Positions 33,637 through 43,538 of a stretch of 64,000 nucleotides of DNA are shown here, in pieces. Numbering within the stretch: position 1 is the first letter of the stretch; each line of letters starts with the position of its first letter. Location of the stretch: the NCBI GenBank assembly GCA_018340375.1, contig JAFFJZ010000002.1, forward strand, positions 23,454,001 to 23,518,000. The letters are read 5' to 3'. Origin of the DNA: Gonatopus flavifemur. Lineage: Eukaryota > Arthropoda > Insecta > Hymenoptera > Dryinidae. A program made the translations under genes and the position numbers. Below the pieces are notes generated by a model. The model was not told the origin of the DNA, made no database searches, and saw only the letters and a program-made list of their open reading frames with translations.

Positions 33637-35295
33637 CTGGTTAGGCACCAAAAAGTGGTTACGGGAGGCCAAATTGACGAAAATAAATTTTTGAAGTAAA
33701 CCATCAGTTGGTTTAGTCAAACTTCCGTTGATGGAGTTGAGAATTTCCCTGTAGCAAAAAATGGCTGTCTTTCCCACAGCTAATTCTTTTTTCCCATGTA
33801 TACAAACTTTATGGATATAAAAAGAAAATGTTTTCATTGCAACTGATAATATATAATAGTGAAATAAATTGTACAATTATAGAATTCTAGCTGATTATAG
33901 ATGTAAAAACGCTAAAAACTCAATCTCCCAAAATTGTGAACATATTACTTGTATTATTGTCACGATTATCATCGAGCTCAGTCCCACGGTCAGTGAAGGA
34001 TTGGTTATTATCGGTAGTAGTTCTTTTCTCTACGCTATCACATCCAACCTCTTGACCTATATTTTCGGTCTCTTAGGGTCTCCCTCTTTTATCAGCAAGT
34101 ACTTGCTCCGAGCGATCGTTCGTATAACTCTAATGATGATAAAATAAAAATATTTACATGACAACTGTAAGAGAGAAAAAAAGAAATGTATTCCGACATG
34201 CTTCTCCGAGCATCAACGCGAATCCCTCAATTTTGATTTTCACACTTGTCTATAATTTTCTGTTGTCTCATGATGTTTCATTCATCATTCGTGCTACGAA
34301 ATACATTACGACGAAGTTTCCATCATGAATCTCTGGATTACGTAAATGAGACGATTTGACCACCTTTGATCCGTCCTCATCATTACATTTACGTCGCAGA
34401 ATATGTTCAAGTCCAGACCACACTTATTAACACTCTCGAGATAATTTATCAGCCATTATAACGAACAATTTGGAATTTATCTAGCAATGGTATTTTGCAT
34501 CGCTCGTTTCGATAATAATAAGCATTCTTGTGTCACCGCGGCAAGGTAACATTTATAAGTCTTTATATATATATCGCACGATTTCACGAATCCAATTCAT
34601 ATTCATATGAATCGGGTTTTGTCGAGCGTGTGAGGTGTGCACGTATACGTACATTTATAGAATTGTATTGGAAAATCTAATAACGTCGCGGTGCCGCGTG
34701 TAATTAGGCTCATCGATCGACATGCATAATTAATTTATGCTAAATCATCGTTGGCTTTATTATCGATCACGGGAAAGATACACAATTAAACATAGACGGA
34801 AACATACCATTACTATTGATATAAAATAAATACATATCTGTGCCGGTGCAACAGGTGATCGCTTCTTGGTGGATAATGAGCCGAGATATGATGTACGATA
34901 TGTAGAAACAACCTTCGATTCTTTATAATTGCATTTTCCACATGTAATCCAGAGATATCGTGTAAGGTAATGTTGCAAAATATTCTTGCGGCGCTTGTTG
35001 TGATTATCAAGTTTTCAATTCTCAACCTCGACTCAATCGCGTTCTATTTATCACTAAATCGATTGATCCTTCTTTTTCTCCTTGTTTTGTCGTTTCGCAT
35101 TTTATTCGCAAATCACATTCATATAGATTTTTCTTTCGCATTCGAGTTTGTATATCGATATGAATATTGACTGGACTGCGATGAAAGAAAGATGATTAAA
35201 TATTTTAGTTGGGGAGTTAAATGTCAAAAAGATAACATATTTGTTGAAAGGTGTCCAGTGTTCGGTATGAATTGTTCAACACATCACAGTCATGC
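33637..35295. other. Unique DNA, possible regulatory patch
   Basis: No supported gene. At 33976-34147 a hydrophobic open frame ends in a TAA that overlaps AATAAA (34143-34148), which is suggestive but unproven. At about 34680-34780 several TAATTA/ATTAATTTAT words and two ATCGATC words cluster, as homeodomain-rich enhancers can. Confidence 0.25.
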
Positions 35296-35297
35296 AA

Positions 35298-35938
35298 CCC
35301 AGTGAACACACGCACGTTTTAAAAACGTCAAAAACAGTCAATAACCACACCTTGCGAATTAGTAATATTCTTGCGTTGATCCAACGTAAAAATGTCGCAG
35401 CAGATCACGTGTTTTTCAACCATAAAATAACTTCATATCAACGGTTTGAACATCGTTTAAAAGACGTCAAATATTGACGTGTCCTAATGATGGTTCTAAA
35501 ACGTGAACTGAATCCAACAGATTATTTTGAAAACTTTTCATTCAATATCGAGAACAATAGTATTTCTGAATATGACAGAATTTGGAAAGTATGCCACACT
35601 ATTTACTATCTTCCTCTTTGTTGAAATTTCAACCATTGTTCGGTTTCGTTCGACATTTTCAGCAGAATATCTCCAATTGAAGTTCAAACACAAGGTGTTA
35701 TAAACACATTTTAAACGCGTGATTCAAACCCGTTCAAAACACGTTTTTTGAGGACGTCGTTTGATGGTTATTTTTGAATATTAGTTTGAATTGCGACGAG
35801 TCATCAAAACGTAATTCCTAATCGTGTATTTCCCTATCAAATTTCAACATTATGAAATCAACGAATGACGTTCGTTTGACAGTTTAACGTTCTTTCGACG
35901 CTGAAATAATGTGTGTGTGTGTGTGTGTGTTTATTGGG
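35298..35938. repeat. CCCAATAAACACA element, copy 2
   Basis: It starts CCCAGTGAACACACGCACG and ends GTGTGTTTATTGGG. The interior words (CCAACGTAAAAATGTCGC, GCAGATCACGTGTTTTTC) follow the same order as 12075-12735. The right terminus has expanded into a GT microsatellite (about 35911-35931). Flanks AA/AA. Confidence 0.8.
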
Positions 35939-37290
35939 AAATATCTCGTTTAGCACAACCTCGATCCGCTTTGGTGGATCTTGAGTGGAAAATAGGTGGA
36001 TCGACAGAGATTCAACGTTGAAGTAACGTTATGGGTCAAGCTCAAAAGTTCAGCTTGTTTGAAAAACACAGTTTCGAATTTGTCTCAACGTTGAATCTAC
36101 CTTACATCGACGTTTACTATTCTTTCACTTACTTTCCATGTTGCCATGGAAGGAATGAGAGGCAGGTGCTGCAATTTCATGTGCTAGAAGGTGTTATTTG
36201 ATAAATATATAGACGCTTCGGTATTTCCATGTCGATTAAGTGTAATATTCGAATCAAAATTATAGATACCATTTGCAGATAGTTCCTAGAACGAGCAGAC
36301 GTTCAAACACGTGTGTTAATTCGCTGCCGTTACAATGTTTCATTTGCTCCTTCGATTCAGCACGCAGGGAGAACTGAAACACCGGAATTGTTTCTAAACT
36401 CTTCCGATTCGAAAGATGTATAAATATTTTTCCAGTACATTTCCCTCTCGTATGAATGAATGAGAACGATTTGCAAGAAGAACTTCTCGTTATTACATGA
36501 AAATTCTATCCCGTAATCATACTAAAATTCCAGAAAGAAGGAGGGATAAATAATTCGATGATATGGAATATAATTTATCGTCCAGAGGAAACTTCATGAA
36601 TCTGTATGAAATTACATAAAATACTGAACCATTCAAAACAGTTCCATACCTCGCATCGAAGTTGAAATGAAATTCCCTACTCCTGCTTTTTTTCTCCAGA
36701 TTTCTTCTAGGTTTTTGTACGGATGTTTGAATTCAATTGCAAATCTTAGATGGAATCTCATATCACTAACGATAAATTACATACGCAAAGACCGTACCGT
36801 GGCAATCACATCTTCGTTTGCAAATTTTTTTCTTTTGGAAATAAGTAGAGAATTTGCAAACCCGATTGGCTTCAATCTTTCTTACATCGTGAAAAAGAAA
36901 AAGTGTCGTCACTTGACTCGTGGTAGCATTCGATTAGAATAAAGACGTTGGTATTTTCCGATGAAGCTGTTAAACGTACGTGCAAAATTGGAACGAATCA
37001 TACAAAAATATCTTGAATTATTAGCAATTGCGAGTTCTCGTTCGTTTCTCACCATTGTTTTCGAGTTTGAACTCCCTAAATGAAGCTGTCAATGAACAAT
37101 AAGTATGAACTTGATATGTTATCATCGTCGTGATAAATTACAGATCATTGAAACGATCGATCGCAAACGAATCATTTGAGAATATCACCAATTTCTTTCC
37201 TTAAGTATTATTACGTACGTGATTGAGAGACGAGCAGTTTCAATATATACACAGTAGCGAAGAGTATTGCGTGCACTTTCTGGGCGGGTT
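35939..37290. other. Unique DNA downstream (minus-strand sense) of a candidate exon
   Basis: No supported gene. On the minus strand 36373-36270 is an open frame between an acceptor (GGTGTTTCAG) and a possible donor (GGTATCT), in phase with the candidate start exon at 37378. This pairing is speculative. Confidence 0.2.
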
Positions 37291-37297
37291 TCCTTAC

Positions 37298-37378
37298 CCC
37301 TAAGGCCACTCTTCTCTGATGATGATGCTGTTGCCGGAGTCCAAGGACTCCTCTACCTCGATCTTCACGCGGGTTCAT
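37298..37378 (-). CDS. Candidate first coding exon, unknown protein
   Basis: Minus-strand ATG at 37378 opens 27 codons that begin MNPREDRGRGVLGLRQQ and continue through three histidines to QRRVALG. They end exactly at GGG followed by GTAAGG, a strong 5' splice site, in phase 0. An in-frame TAG lies 8 codons upstream, consistent with this ATG as a start. The patch is markedly G+C-richer than the surrounding DNA, as coding exons in AT-rich insect genomes often are. I do not recognise the product. RVAL vaguely fits an RxxL destruction-box start, but that is too little to name it. No downstream exon is certain, and chance remains a real possibility. Confidence 0.25.
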
Positions 37379-37442
37379 AATATATCCAGAGAAAATGTTT
37401 CGCTATCTCTCTTGATTCTGAGGTGACTTCAGTCTATATTAA

Positions 37443-37478
37443 AATGGTATGGTATGGGATAGCATGGTAAGGTATGGT
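37443..37478. repeat. TATGG short tandem repeat
   Basis: Imperfect run of TATGG/CATGG/AAGG units (ATGGTATGGTATGGGATAGC), just upstream of the candidate minus-strand start exon. Confidence 0.7.
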
Positions 37479-37536
37479 CGAGGAATAATCAGATCGTCCA
37501 TCTATATTTACACATTCTACTTACGTACAAGGTGTT

Positions 37537-38211
37537 TCATGATGACGCGGAACATTTTTTACCTTTCTTTTTGATGAAATTATACGACGGGAGAGAGAGG
37601 TTCATAAGTATTTTCGTCTGTATAATTTCACGTTTAGATAGCGGGTTTGAATTCATGGACGAATTCATGACAAATTTCTGATTCATGTTTGTTTCTCTCG
37701 GTAACATATTCTTTGACGAGCGTAGCGTTATTCTAATTTCAATTGTTCGAAGCCTATGATCGGTGATCACGCTGAATAAATATTGAAGGATCTGTTGCAG
37801 TGAAATGGAACAACTGCCATCAAGAAAAGGCGCGACTGAAATGAAAGGAATTTTCTCTGAAGAATTACAGCCACACGATCCTTCCATAAATTGGGAATTT
37901 TGCATTCGGTGTGCTGCAATTTTGCATTCGTGAGAACGAATTTTTGAATGATTAAAAAATGGGGTCTGCACAGGAAAATAATTTTTCTTCATTTGATATA
38001 GGCTTTTCAACGAATGAATTTCGATTTTGACATTCTTTTCGCTGGTTTGAAAATTCCATTGCATCTTATAGCAATCGATAGATTTCCTATTCAAATTTAA
38101 TGGGTTCCAATGGGATGAATGGAAAAAAAAACAAAAATTCATTGATTTGAAGAAGAATCCAATACAAACTTGTTGGTGTTTTAATGTAAGGAAGATCCAC
38201 AACAAACTCAT
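37537..38211 (-). CDS. Longest open frame in the window, unknown, possibly chance
   Basis: An ATG-initiated minus-strand frame of 224 codons with an in-frame stop just upstream. No domain, motif or signal peptide is recognised. The amino-acid mix is rich in K, S, N, F and I, as expected for AT-rich noise. The first 40-odd codons overlap AACCCATT/CCATTGGAA repeat-like DNA. A frame this long is unusual at this base composition by a rough stop-codon estimate, so it is listed, but nothing else supports translation. It lies just upstream of the candidate exon at 37298-37378 on the same strand. Confidence 0.15.
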   Translation of the reverse strand: MSLLWIFLTLKHQQVCIGFFFKSMNFCFFFHSSHWNPLNLNRKSIDCYKMQWNFQTSEKNVKIEIHSLKSLYQMKKNYFPVQTPFFNHSKIRSHECKIAAHRMQNSQFMEGSCGCNSSEKIPFISVAPFLDGSCSISLQQILQYLFSVITDHRLRTIEIRITLRSSKNMLPRETNMNQKFVMNSSMNSNPLSKREIIQTKILMNLSLPSYNFIKKKGKKCSASS

Positions 38212-38393
38212 CGCCCAAACGTAAATAATTCATTTCTCCAATATAAAAAAAAAATCCAATACAAACTCATTCATTCATTTCAATTTAATGGATTCCCATT
38301 AAAAATTTACATCCTACGAAACCAATACATTCCCATAGAAGAGGAGGATTACGTAGTGGATTATTCCAATTCATTCTTATTGCTTTGTTTCTA

Positions 38394-38575
38394 CACGAAG
38401 AAAATATTCCATTAAATATTAGAATGTACTACTGGATCAGGGCACCACATTGGTTTCTTTGAGAAAAATTACTGTGTGATTGAATAGAATCACACAGTAA
38501 TTTTTCTCGAAGAAACCGATGTGGCGCCCTGATCCGGTGGTACACTGTAATATTTAATGAAATATTTTCTCAGTG
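38394..38575. repeat. Near-perfect palindromic MITE with 80-90 bp arms, TA duplication
   Basis: The left arm from CACGAAGAAAATATTCC through GATCAGGGC and GGTTTCTTTGAG to ACTGTGTGATT is almost exactly matched by the right arm ending AATATTTTCTCAGTG. TA flanks both ends (38392-38393, 38576-38577). The loop is only a few bases at about 38483. Confidence 0.9.
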
Positions 38576-38626
38576 TAGAAAATTCTAATGAAAACCGATT
38601 GATTCTATTGGCCTTTTTTGAAATTC

Positions 38627-38948
38627 ACACTGTTAGAAAAATCTGCCTGAAACTTCATAAGAATATTATGAAGTTTTTTATATAATCATTTTATTAAATT
38701 TCATAATAAAATATTGAATTCAATAATATAACCCTCAATGTTAAGAATTTTTTTCTCAATGTTGATAATCCTGTTCTTAATTGTAATAATATATTTGTGA
38801 AATTTAATAAACAATTGTTACATTTTAGAAAGAAGGTTGGAAATTTCATCATCAATATTAAATTTAAGAACTATTATTGAATTCAATATGAAAATATGGC
38901 ATTTCATGAAGAATTTCGTATTAAATTTAAGAATTTTTCTAACAGTGT
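38627..38948. repeat. CACTGTTAGAAAAAT MITE
   Basis: CACTGTTAGAAAAATC on the left and AGAATTTTTCTAACAGTG on the right mirror each other. The 322-bp interior repeats AATATTGAATTCAAT and TTAAATTTAAGAA words. Flanks CA/TA. The 50392-50648 element has related ends. Confidence 0.75.
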
Positions 38949-39670
38949 ATTATTTTCCAAACTGTATTGAACGATGCCGATTGATTTTCAAAGTAAATTC
39001 TAATGGGTAATAAATTCATTCAATAAGATATTCCCGGTGCAGAATTTTGACCCAGGGATTGTTTTTGTGTAAAACTAAAACACAGAACCTCATTATATTT
39101 CTATTGAAATTACAAATGATATGAGTGATATTGATCTGGGAATTTGTTTGTTTTTTTGTGAAAAAAGTATTTTATTGTCTCCAATGTTTTCTCAAAAAGT
39201 GCAAATGTCTTCTGGATGAGGAAAAATAGATTTTCTTGGAACCAGAAATTGTGTTCTTGAGGGAAGCCAGTTTTTCTTTCAATGTTGATAAACACGCAAA
39301 ACATCAATTAAACTCAAGTGTCGTTTGTTGTGATTTATGTCGATGACGTTTCGATCACTCTGCATAATCATCGCTGAGATACTTCTGATAACAATTTTCT
39401 TATAGAATCAAGTCAAATCGAATCAGACTTCGTGATAATTCCAATGCGGATTCATTATTTATGAGATGGGTCCATGATTTGGCCTCGGTTTTGAAATAGT
39501 TTTATGTCATGCGAATTGTACTGAATCTTCCTGATGTCCATCTATCCGAAGAAATATTCCATAAAATTCCATTCGAAGTGTCAAAATTCTATACTCGAAC
39601 CTTCACAAAGATTGTAATACTCGACGACCACTTGAAGTCTCTCAGAAAAACTTTACCCAGATTCGACCTC
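38949..39670. other. Unique AT-rich DNA
   Basis: No gene or delimited repeat recognised. Confidence 0.4.
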
Positions 39671-39672
39671 CG

Positions 39673-39822
39673 TAAGAGCTTAGCTAGAAATGATTTGTGG
39701 AATTCCCTACATCTTTTCAGAGCCTGGAGAGGTCCTGATGAGCTCATTGGGCTCTCGTCAGGTCCTTTTGAAGCCCTGCAAAGAGCTAAGGATTATCACG
39801 AATCATTTCTAGCCAAAAGATT
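39673..39822. repeat. CTAGAAATGATT / GGTCCT palindromic repeat, copy 1
   Basis: TTAGCTAGAAATGATTTGTG pairs with CACGAATCATTTCTAGCC, and AGGTCCTGATGAGC pairs with GCTCTCGTCAGGTCC. Related by ordered words to 49.2-49.3 and 55.50-55.63 kb. The open frame running through it is a by-product. Confidence 0.65.
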
Positions 39823-40015
39823 CCGAATAAATATGTAAGATCAGATCCATGTAGTGTACATCCAAGCTTGTGTAAATGTTTCAGTTGGAGTGTGGGAGAA
39901 CTGATTTGGCTCGGTCTAGGTCGATCGAGAAGATAGAAAGGGCTATAGTCCCGAGTTTTGTTTACTGGGGGACAAGAACCGGTCCCACACCACTTATAAA
40001 CTCATGGGCTGGGAC

Positions 40016-40253
40016 CACATAGAGAAAAATGTATGGTTGCAATAACTAATTCGTTGGTTAGATAAGGTCCAACCAATTGATTGGTTATCATGACCTATTA
40101 TGTGGTTGTAACAACCAATTTTGTTGGTTGCTCCAACTGTATTTTTTGACGTGGTCATCATAACCAACAGAATTCATTGTGACAACCAATTAATTGGCTT
40201 GACCATATTTAACCAACGAATTGGTTACTGCAACCATCCATTTTTCTCAGTGC
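40016..40253. repeat. GGTTGNNNCAACC-word snap-back MITE
   Basis: GAGAAAAATGTATGGTTGC on the left mirrors GCAACCATCCATTTTTCTC on the right, then CAGTG. Inside, AACCAATTGATTGGTT, GTTGTAACAACCAATTTTG and CCAATTAATTGG recur, a clear single-word interior. Confidence 0.85.
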
Positions 40254-42385
40254 AGGTCCAAGTTTCAGACTCAGTTGTGCATACCGCCTTACGAGAGCTA
40301 AGCGATATATCGAAACAATGAATTTCTCGCTAGGGTATTCAATACCTGAATTTGCGGTTGTTTTCCTTCATGTACATGAAAGCGGAACAATCTCATTTTC
40401 GCGTAATGACTTCATTGATTCAATTAGTGAGAAGTGCTTTCAACTCCACAATCAGGGACTTTCCACTAATTATGCAGTGAAATCTCACCGATCCTAGTCA
40501 GTGATCAACCATTGTTTGTAGAAACAATGAGAGCTCACTGAGTCAAAGTTAGGGAGTAAGACTTTTCAGGGATGTTCCTGGTATTTTGTTCCATCTCTGG
40601 TGTCGTTTGAGTAGCGATGAGCGTTGTTTAGCAATACGTATTCAATTTCAATCCTAAAGTAATTTACAAGCGCTACTCGAGAAGGTACCGATTTTCAATT
40701 TTCGCCTTAAATTACCTATTAAACACAAGGAAAAACGAAGCAAAGAAAACATGTTAAACTAATTTCTACATTGAATACGAATAGCCATCAAAATCATGCT
40801 CGAATATGAATTTCTTAAATACGAAATTATAAATCTCAGCCAAAATGACTACTTTTATTACCCTGTAACTCCCTTTTGGTTAAATGAACAATATCCCTTT
40901 CTTTAATGAAAAAAAAGGTTGGTTCTTCGTGCGCTAGTTATATACGTAGCCACGCCTTTGGTCCCTTTTTTGTTCCTTAATTAGAGGGAAGAATGAAAAT
41001 TACCAGAGCCACACCTTCGATATACGAACGAGAACTTCCTTCGATTGAGGTATCGATCATACAATTCTTCTCTTTTCTCACTTCTGATTGATCACACATT
41101 GTGACTTGTATTGTTTAATATCAAGTTTTACTTTGATCTTGAAACCTGGATCTGTATGTTTTTTTTTTTTAATACATTTATATCCACCTATTTCCTCCCA
41201 TTTTTCACTCTCTCCCATCCCTCATTCGTTAGAATGAGAAATGGACGAATTTCACGCAGTTTTATGTAAGGATGTTTGTGTATGTAAACGCACGTAGTAA
41301 TTATATTCCACGAAACTACTCCTGGGCTTGAGGAAAGCATTGAAAAAGAATGGTAGTGGTAGTAGTGGCCGCCCTATAGACGCCACCTCCAACCCCTTCT
41401 TTCTACTGCGCCCACCCTCCACGTCACAGCCGGAAGTGACGCATCTATCTTGCTCCTGCGTTTCAGTCGTGCACTTCCGTCTGTCTCAGGGGTAAATTCG
41501 AGAAAGAGACAACAAAAGTCAGCTTATCCGTCCATCTTGTCTTCTTTTATTCTTTTCCACTCGTCGCACTCTTCTCAACTGATCTTTTATTGTAATTATA
41601 TCGAAGAATCCAGGGCAATTTATTGTATTGTAATTAAAACTCGCGCTAATAATTACAGATCGATAAGAAAAATTCTAGAGAAGATGTTATTTTATCTTTT
41701 CCTCGGAAAGTAGTATTATTTACCTGCGGATCGAACGAGCAGTTCAATTGAAAGAACTGTTCATCATGATTCGTCTGATAAACCATGTAATCAAAATGTT
41801 ACGAGTGTAGAATGCGTCGTGAGAAATCAAACGACTACTTCTTCCTTGTAAACTCACAGCTTCTCACAGCAGGATACAATTAAAAAATCATCGTGCGTTG
41901 TGGAAAATAATTGTATATTTTCTTATGTGAAATTCAATAAATTTTCTTTTAGTGTTTCTAGTCATCTTGTTTTACAATACTTTTCAGGAAAAGATTTTAG
42001 AAGTTCTATAGCACCTATTACAAAGTTTGGGAACTTTTGGAACACACTGGGTCCAGAGAAATTCAATTCAATTTGAATTGAGGTGATAACCGTTTGGGTG
42101 AGATTTTTGCAATTGTTCGTTTCAACTTTTGTTGATTGTGCTCTGATTATTTGGGGGATGAGAAACTGCTCATGCAAGAACTGTCAGAGTTGTTGACAAG
42201 AAGAGAGATATGTTTAAGAATGTTGTAGAAGGACTCTTATCTAGTTTTTTAAGAGTCACCTGTTTATATACTGTAGTGGATAACTACATCAGTACTGAAC
42301 TAAATGTGATAACATCATTCAATGCTATGAAGAAATATCTTTGGATTCCTTCCGGCATATTTCGCTGAAAAGTAGGCAACAGAGA
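40254..42385. other. Mostly unique DNA with a promoter-like island
   Basis: No supported gene outside the island at 41340-41495. A 10-12 T run lies near 41160. The remaining stretches show no paired repeats. Confidence 0.35.
41340..41495 (+). promoter_or_regulatory. Candidate CpG-rich promoter island
   Basis: A G+C-rich island without transposon ends. It has CACGTCACAGCCGGAAGTGA, containing an ETS-type CCGGAAGT, and about 25 bp further on CGTTTCAGTCGTGC, where TCAGTC fits the insect initiator consensus. GGGGTAAATT downstream could be a weak donor. Direction is inferred from the initiator only. Confidence 0.25.
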
Positions 42386-42388
42386 TAT

Positions 42389-43062
42389 TGTTGAAGTTTG
42401 AATCGTTTATTGAGACGAAACGAAAATTTAAACGCGTTAAATCTGAGAAATCATCGGTATTTATCTTCTTTAATGGACTCCTTGGAACTGGAAACTTCGT
42501 TTGAAGAATGTACTGTAAGATTTTGGGTGTTTACACTCACAAAAAGGATTTCTTGAAATGAGAAAATTTTTCTTGTCGCTGAAACAAAACTCACTTCTTC
42601 CTTGAGTCTAGAAAATTTGACTTGGATCAAGAAAAGTTCGTTGTGATTTGAAAAGAACTTTCCTTGATTCGAGTAAAATTTTCTAGGCTCCAGAAAAAAA
42701 CAAGTTTTGCCCCAGTGACAAGAAAAATTTTCTCATTTCAAGAAATCCTTTCTGTGAGTGTAAGAGCTGAGGATTTTGTTATGACATGGAGAAGAAAGGT
42801 CTGTTGAGAAGTACAATACTTCATAGTGTCTGAGCATCAGTCTTGTTCAGATCTAATTATTTACGTGAGAATACCTTTCAAAGTATCGTACTGACTTGGA
42901 CTTTCGAAGAAGTATATCGGTTTTGTAGATATTTTCATGTGAATAATTTGATCTGGACAAGACTGATGCCCGACCACTATAAAGTATGGTACTCTTTAGC
43001 AGATCTGTTTTTTCTGTGTAGTTTACCAATTCGTTTCAATAAACGATTCAAACTTCAGCAAC
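42389..43062. repeat. GTTGAAGTTTGAATCGTTTA element with nested MITE, copy 1
   Basis: GTTGAAGTTTGAATCGTTTA on the left mirrors AAACGATTCAAACTTCAGC on the right, with GAAACGAAAATTTAAA next to the left end. It aligns with the shorter copy at 57057-57275. The MITE at 42534-42760 interrupts it. Confidence 0.8.
42534..42760. repeat. CACTCACAAAAAGGATTTC MITE, TA duplication, nested
   Basis: CACTCACAAAAAGGATTTC and GAAATCCTTTCTGTGAGTG are terminal inverse copies, with arms continuing through GAGAAAATTTTTCTTGTC. TA lies on both sides. The related copy at 57057-57275 lacks this insertion at the aligned point, giving an empty site. Confidence 0.9.
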
Positions 43063-43212
43063 GTGCAACAGACATTGTTTTATATCCATAACCGGCAAAC
43101 TTGTAAAAAGATGGATGAAAACGTTCATAGTTTACACTCGCTAAAATCATGAGCTTAATACAACTATTTACGAATTTTATAGCAACTATTCATATTCGCA
43201 AGGTTGCCGTTA

Positions 43213-43538
43213 CACGGAAAAAAAATTATGTGGTTGATATTTGGATACCCGGATGAGAAAAAATTTCTCTGAAATTCACTGAAAAACTAAAAACACCTTT
43301 GAAATCTTCTTGAAAACTCTTCACTGAAAACCTCTGAAGTTTTCAGAGAATTTGTTTTACCAGAGTGGCTAAAAATTAGCTATGATAGCTATTTTACAGC
43401 TGAGACAACAAAAGTTATTGCTATAACAGTTACAATTTAGTTATTACAGCAATATTTTCAGCGATGCAAATGTCAAATACACAAACTAGCTACCAGAGCT
43501 AATCCCACTTATCATAGCAAATTATCATTTTTTGTGTG
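43213..43538. repeat. AGCT-word MITE with CACGGAAAAAAAATTATG ends
   Basis: It starts CACGGAAAAAAAATTATG after a TA and ends AAATTATCATTTTTTGTGTG. The right two-thirds are AGCT words (AATTAGCTATGATAGCTATT, GCTACCAGAGCT). The left third (about 43255-43370) repeats TGAAAACTC/AGTTTTCAGAG words and may be a separate insertion. Confidence 0.7.

Noticed and set aside
33976..34147. Hydrophobic frame ending in TAA overlapping AATAAA
   Set aside because: No clear acceptor or product. AATAAA is common in DNA this AT-rich, so it is not called a gene.
37298..37378. Naming the candidate exon a mitotic cyclin from its RVALG ending
   Set aside because: A four-residue RxxL fragment is far too common, and no following I.N or cyclin box was found on the minus strand.
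39509..39838. 109-codon plus-strand frame
   Set aside because: Its second half lies in the palindromic repeat at 39673-39822, and related repeat copies do not keep the frame.
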